Assembly (NCBI GenBank): GCA_964479595.1
Contig: CAYZMU010000007.1
Coordinates: 1-44,122 of the forward strand
Length of the DNA stretch: 44,122 nucleotides
Source of the DNA: Firm-04 sp964479595
Lineage (GTDB): Bacteria > Bacillota > Clostridia > Oscillospirales > Ruminococcaceae
Direction of reading: 5' to 3'
In this document: one piece after another, positions 40,610-44,122 of the stretch
Numbering within the stretch: the stretch's first letter is position 1
Layout: the number at the start of each line of letters is the position of its first letter
The notes under the pieces: model-generated
Told to the model about the DNA's origin: nothing
The model's database searches: none
The model's input: the letters and a program-made list of their open reading frames with translations, nothing else
Translations under genes and position numbers: made by a program

Positions 40610-42934
40610 ATGAAAGAAAGGTCTTGCGGATTGAAACAGAAGTTTGCAAAGTTCAAAAAGCATATTATCTATACTGCCGAGGTTTTCTTCGCGCTGATTA
40701 CGGCATACATTCTCATCTACGCCTTCTATCACCGGGACTCCGCGGAACTTGTTTACATTATTTTTAATTCTTACGCGCTCCTCGCCGTTATCTTAAGCTT
40801 TTGCTTTGTGCTTTATTGGCAGCACATGCGCCGCAAGCGCGAGATCGAGCAGCGCGAGGGGTTTATCAAACTGACCAAGAGCCTCGCCTCTCCCGCCATG
40901 CTCTGGGATTCGAAACTGACTACCGTGGTGCTGAGCCCGCAGCTTATCGAACTGGCGGAACTCACCGAGCCCAAGGACGGCTTTGACGCGCAGTATATTG
41001 TGCCGTGGCTGTTTTCGAAGGACCGCATTGACGAGGACGACATTGACAATATGCTGAAAATGGGGAGCCGGGAGTATTCCTTCATTGCCAAGAGCGGGGA
41101 ACCTCACGACATTATCTGGAGCACCTCCGCTGTCGGGAAAGACCCCGATGGAGTTTCGTGGTATCTCTCCATTGGGCTTGATTTGGCGCAGATGCACAAG
41201 ATGGAATCCGAAATCGAGTCCTATTCGCGCAGGCTGTCCGCCTCCGAGGGCAAGCAGATGCTGACCATGGAACTCACCGATATCGGCATTCTGCTGATAG
41301 AACAGGGGAGTCAGACCATATTCGCCTCGGAAAAGCTCCAGAAAATGTGGGGGCTGGCTTCCAATTCCATTACGGTTTCCGAACTGCGTGAAAAGATTTA
41401 TCCGCCGGATGTCGCGGCCTATGACAGACTGGTTATGACGCTGCACACGCGCATGGGACAAATGCTTGAGAAGGGCTCCGATGAGACAGAAATGCGCATC
41501 TGTTCCGCAGACGGACAATACCGCTGGTATTCCTACCGCTTCAAAGTGCGCCCGCACGCGACCAACGGCAGGCTGATTGTCGGCGGCTCCGTCATGGACA
41601 TTACCGACCAGAAGGAAAAGGACGCGCAGATTCAGCGTATCGCGTATGAGGACAGTGTCACGGGCATTCCCAATCGCAACAGCCTGATGCGCATGGGCAA
41701 GGAACTCTACGAATGCGCTGTTGAGATAGGCAGCTCCTACTGGGTCATTGTCATGGACATCGACCGTTTCCATATCATCAATGACACCTGCGGGTATGAG
41801 ACGGGCAATGAACTGCTCAAGGCGTTTGCCGACACCATGAATCGCCAGCTGAGTGTGGGCGGATTTGGCGCGCGGATTTCCGGGGACAATTTCGCGCTGA
41901 TTCTGCATGATGTGGGGGAGGCGGATCTCCCGGAAAAGGTAGTTCGCCGGATGCAGCGCACGCTTGCCACACAGGCGGTCGGCGCGCTTTCCAACCGCAC
42001 ATTGGGCTGCTCGGCGGGTTACGCGAAAATGCCGCAGGACGGCGCGTCTTTTGAGGAAGTGCTCGAGCACGCGGAATTCGCGCTCTCCGCCGGCGCGCAC
42101 ACTGGCGGCAGCATTGAGCGCTACACGCAGGCGATGCACGACAGCATTATCTATGAGTCCAATCTGGAGCGGGAACTTGCGTCGGGCGTCATGAACAATC
42201 AACTCGTGCTCTATTACCAGCCGAAAGTTTCCGCAAAAACCGGCGCGGTCACGGGGCTCGAGGCACTGGTGCGCTGGAAAAAGCCAAACGGCGAACTGGT
42301 ACAGCCCTCGGTGTTTATCCCCATTGCCGAGCGTTCCCAGCTCATCACGCATATCACGCGGTTTGTCATGTACGAGGCGTGCAGACAGGCGCGGCTGTGG
42401 CAGCGCATGGGATTGCCGCCGATTGTCATGTCCATTAACTTCAGCAGTGCGGATTTTTATCAGGAAAACGCCTGCGCGGAGATCGCGAAATGTCTGGAGC
42501 GAAATGATTTGGACCCGCAGTTTCTGGAAGTGGAGCTCACTGAGTCCATGGCGCTCAAGGACATTGACATGACCGTCGCTCAGATGCGGCAAATGCGCGA
42601 ACTCGGCATCAAATTGGCAATGGACGATTTCGGGACGGGCTATTCCTCGCTCAGTTACATTCAGATGCTCCCCTTCACGATGATTAAACTCGACCGCTCG
42701 TTCGTCATTCGCATGGAGGACGACGTGGTCGTGCAGGAGATTATCCGGTCGGTTATCCAAATTGCGAAAGCCAAGCGGATAGAGACCATCGCGGAGGGAG
42801 TGGAGACACAGCGGCAGGCGGACCAGCTGCGCGAGGCGGGCTGTGACTATATCCAAGGCTATCTCTACGGCAAGCCCATGAGCGCCTCCGATACGGAGCT
42901 GTTCATTCGGCAGAACGCGCCGGGACGCGCATGA
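40610..42934 (+). CDS. Cyclic-di-GMP phosphodiesterase with degenerate GGDEF and intact EAL domain
   Basis: 774 aa from the ATG at 40610; a TTG at 40631 with AAAGAAAGG upstream is an alternative start. Two membrane helices (about 21-41 and 46-70) are followed by two PAS-like regions (about 85-205 and 220-335, the second ending VMDITDQKEKDAQ). The GGDEF domain (345-505) has SGDNF (424-428) instead of GGDEF, so cyclase activity is unlikely. The EAL domain (515-768) is complete: EALVRW, INFSSADF, EVELTES, DDFGTGYSS, KLDRSF, AEGVET and DYIQGYLYGKP. It should hydrolyse c-di-GMP to pGpG, with the GGDEF relic perhaps sensing GTP. It lies next to the xylanase but is transcribed separately. Confidence 0.93.
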   Translation: MKERSCGLKQKFAKFKKHIIYTAEVFFALITAYILIYAFYHRDSAELVYIIFNSYALLAVILSFCFVLYWQHMRRKREIEQREGFIKLTKSLASPAMLWDSKLTTVVLSPQLIELAELTEPKDGFDAQYIVPWLFSKDRIDEDDIDNMLKMGSREYSFIAKSGEPHDIIWSTSAVGKDPDGVSWYLSIGLDLAQMHKMESEIESYSRRLSASEGKQMLTMELTDIGILLIEQGSQTIFASEKLQKMWGLASNSITVSELREKIYPPDVAAYDRLVMTLHTRMGQMLEKGSDETEMRICSADGQYRWYSYRFKVRPHATNGRLIVGGSVMDITDQKEKDAQIQRIAYEDSVTGIPNRNSLMRMGKELYECAVEIGSSYWVIVMDIDRFHIINDTCGYETGNELLKAFADTMNRQLSVGGFGARISGDNFALILHDVGEADLPEKVVRRMQRTLATQAVGALSNRTLGCSAGYAKMPQDGASFEEVLEHAEFALSAGAHTGGSIERYTQAMHDSIIYESNLERELASGVMNNQLVLYYQPKVSAKTGAVTGLEALVRWKKPNGELVQPSVFIPIAERSQLITHITRFVMYEACRQARLWQRMGLPPIVMSINFSSADFYQENACAEIAKCLERNDLDPQFLEVELTESMALKDIDMTVAQMRQMRELGIKLAMDDFGTGYSSLSYIQMLPFTMIKLDRSFVIRMEDDVVVQEIIRSVIQIAKAKRIETIAEGVETQRQADQLREAGCDYIQGYLYGKPMSASDTELFIRQNAPGRA

Positions 42935-42977
42935 GTCTGCCGCGATTCATCAAACAAACAGAAAGGACGCGTAAATC

Positions 42978-44060
42978 ATGAAAAAGAGAATTGGAATCCT
43001 CACCTCCGGCGGCGACTGCCCCGGGCTGAACGCGACGATTCGAGGCGTCGCGAAGGCGTGTTTTGAACTCATGGGTGAGGACAATGTGGAGATTATCGGG
43101 ATTTCCAACGGCTACTACGGGCTGATTCACAATATGTGCAAGGTGATGAAACCCTCGGATTTTTCCGGCATCCTGACTCAGGGCGGAACGATTCTGGGGA
43201 CCAAACGCCAGCCCTTCAAGATGATGACGGTAATCGGCGAGGACAATGTCGATAAAGTCAAGAACATGAAGGACACCTACCACAAGCAGAAACTGGACTG
43301 CCTGCTGACATTGGGCGGAAACGGCACGCACAAGACCTCGAAACTCCTCGCGGACGAGGGGCTCAATATCATCGGTTTGCCCAAAACCATCGACAACGAT
43401 ATTTACGGCACGGACGTGACGTTTGGTTTCCACACGGCGGTAGATACCGCGACAGACGCGATTGACCGCCTCCACACTACGGCCGCCTCCCACAGCCGGA
43501 TTCTCGTCTGCGAAATCATGGGCAATAAGGCGGGCTGGCTGACGCTGAACGCGGGTATCGCGGGCGGCGCGGACATCATCCTCATTCCTGAGATTCCCTA
43601 CGACATTGAAAAGGTCTGCGACGCCGTCATGAAGCGTACCGCGAGCGGAAAGAGTTTCTCCATCATCGCGGTGGCGGAGGGCGCCTATGACAAGGAGGAG
43701 GCGCAGCTCAAGAAGAAAGACCGCGCCAAAAAGCGTGAGGAGGCCGGAATCGTCACGGCGACATCGCGCATTGCCGCGCAAATTCAGGCGAGTACGGGTG
43801 TGGATACCCGTGTCTGTGTGCCCGGTCATATGCTCCGCGGAGGCTCTCCGAGCGCGTACGACCGCATTCTCGCGACCAAATTCGGCGTACACGCCGCGAA
43901 GCTCATCGAAAACGAGAAGTACGGGCGCACCGTCGCGATGGTGAACGGAAAAGTGACCGCGAACAAGCTTGAGGATATCGCGGGGCTCACAAAGTTCGTT
44001 GACCCCAAGGACCAGCTGGTGGTCACGGCAAGACGTATCGGCGTTTCCTTCGGAGACTGA
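42978..44060 (+). CDS. pfkA: 6-phosphofructokinase (ATP or PPi dependent)
   Basis: 360 aa. The N-terminal GILTSGGDCPGLNATIRG binds the phosphoryl donor; LGGNGTHKTS (113-117 core) and GLPKTIDNDIYGTD follow; the fructose-6-phosphate site includes MGNKAGWLTL, PEIPYDIEKV and AEGAYD; and PGHMLRGGSPSAYDR is near the end. The donor-deciding positions are mixed: Gly after GGN (as in ATP enzymes) but Lys in PKTIDND (as in PPi enzymes), with Asn where Asp is usual in GGD. This belongs to the group III 'mixed-substrate' PFKs; ATP use is more likely. It phosphorylates fructose-6-phosphate in glycolysis. The ribosome site is GAAAGGA. Confidence 0.92.
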   Translation: MKKRIGILTSGGDCPGLNATIRGVAKACFELMGEDNVEIIGISNGYYGLIHNMCKVMKPSDFSGILTQGGTILGTKRQPFKMMTVIGEDNVDKVKNMKDTYHKQKLDCLLTLGGNGTHKTSKLLADEGLNIIGLPKTIDNDIYGTDVTFGFHTAVDTATDAIDRLHTTAASHSRILVCEIMGNKAGWLTLNAGIAGGADIILIPEIPYDIEKVCDAVMKRTASGKSFSIIAVAEGAYDKEEAQLKKKDRAKKREEAGIVTATSRIAAQIQASTGVDTRVCVPGHMLRGGSPSAYDRILATKFGVHAAKLIENEKYGRTVAMVNGKVTANKLEDIAGLTKFVDPKDQLVVTARRIGVSFGD

Positions 44061-44066
44061 AAAAAT

Positions 44067-44104
44067 CGCTCCCCCGAGCGTTTCGGGGGAGCGTTCTTCT
44101 TTTA
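44067..44104 (+). terminator. Strong Rho-independent terminator after pfkA
   Basis: CGCTCCCCCGA (44067-44077) pairs perfectly with TCGGGGGAGCG (44083-44093), loop of five, followed by TTCTTCTTTTA. Confidence 0.95.
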
Positions 44105-44122
44105 ATAAACAAGCAGAGCCTC

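Noticed and set aside
40120..40732. Several overlapping minus-strand open frames opposite the dockerin and the intergenic region
   Set aside because: They are unlike any family, lack ribosome sites and mirror coding or non-coding sequence; typical GC-rich shadow frames.
1..44122. CRISPR arrays, insertion sequences, prophage or integron parts
   Set aside because: No regularly spaced repeats, transposase, integrase or attachment-like duplications were seen; gene order is largely housekeeping.

Overview
The window looks like part of a draft genome of an anaerobic, fibre-degrading, Gram-positive Clostridia member of the Ruminococcus / Oscillospirales type. Four things suggest this: a GH48 cellulase and a CBM22-GH10 xylanase that both carry C-terminal type I dockerins (cellulosome-style enzymes); SpoVG, RemA and a PASTA kinase; a translation/cell-envelope gene order close to the Bacillus subtilis yicC-remA-gmk-rpoZ-priA-def-fmt-rsmB-rlmN-prpC-prkC-rsgA cluster; and GC-rich codon use. 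Two 100-N scaffold gaps (12316-12415 and 31706-31805) interrupt genes and create artificial open frames.

Layout. 1-7302 (+): the 3' part of a degenerate P-type-ATPase-like membrane protein, an M3-like metallopeptidase lipoprotein, a BspA-type leucine-rich-repeat protein and, behind its own promoter, a YfhO-type membrane protein. 7309-7860: a Nudix hydrolase. 7871-8310 (-): spoVG with its terminator. 8531-11913 (+): murC-lexA-zapA, then a consensus promoter driving smpB and the tmRNA gene ssrA. 12074-14547 (-): GH48-dockerin cellulase (gap near its 3' end), preceded by a consensus promoter and a roughly 205-nt leader that can fold into several hairpins and a well-proportioned H-type pseudoknot. 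15042-19739 (+): a four-gene operon with an ABC ATPase, an ABC-2 permease, a GldG-like auxiliary protein and a DUF4340 protein. 19780-24952 (+): DJ-1/PfpI protein, 5-formyl-THF cyclo-ligase, mltG, a U32 protein, a metallophosphoesterase and two small membrane proteins. 25063-37803 (+): the conserved housekeeping cluster, here without coaBC between rpoZ and priA and with a YugP-type zinc peptidase between fmt and rsmB. 37831-38268: an IscR-like Rrf2 regulator. 38369-40330: the xylanase. 40610-42934: a GGDEF(degenerate)-EAL c-di-GMP phosphodiesterase. 42978-44060: phosphofructokinase with a strong terminator.

How the genes fit together. The cellulase and xylanase are exported and probably dock onto a scaffoldin encoded elsewhere; sugars released by such enzymes enter glycolysis, where PFK acts. 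The long cluster couples nucleotide supply (gmk), RNA polymerase omega, replication restart, formyl-methionine handling, rRNA methylation and ribosome maturation with PrpC/PrkC envelope signalling. smpB and ssrA together supply ribosome rescue.

The most interesting candidate for something undescribed is the structured leader of the GH48 gene. Next are the catalytically dead-looking P-type ATPase homologue, the 56-aa membrane protein coupled to an unknown 199-aa protein, and the PASTA kinase with an extra C-terminal domain and a dockerin-linker-like threonine tail. All functional statements come from reading the sequence; no searches or folding programs were run.
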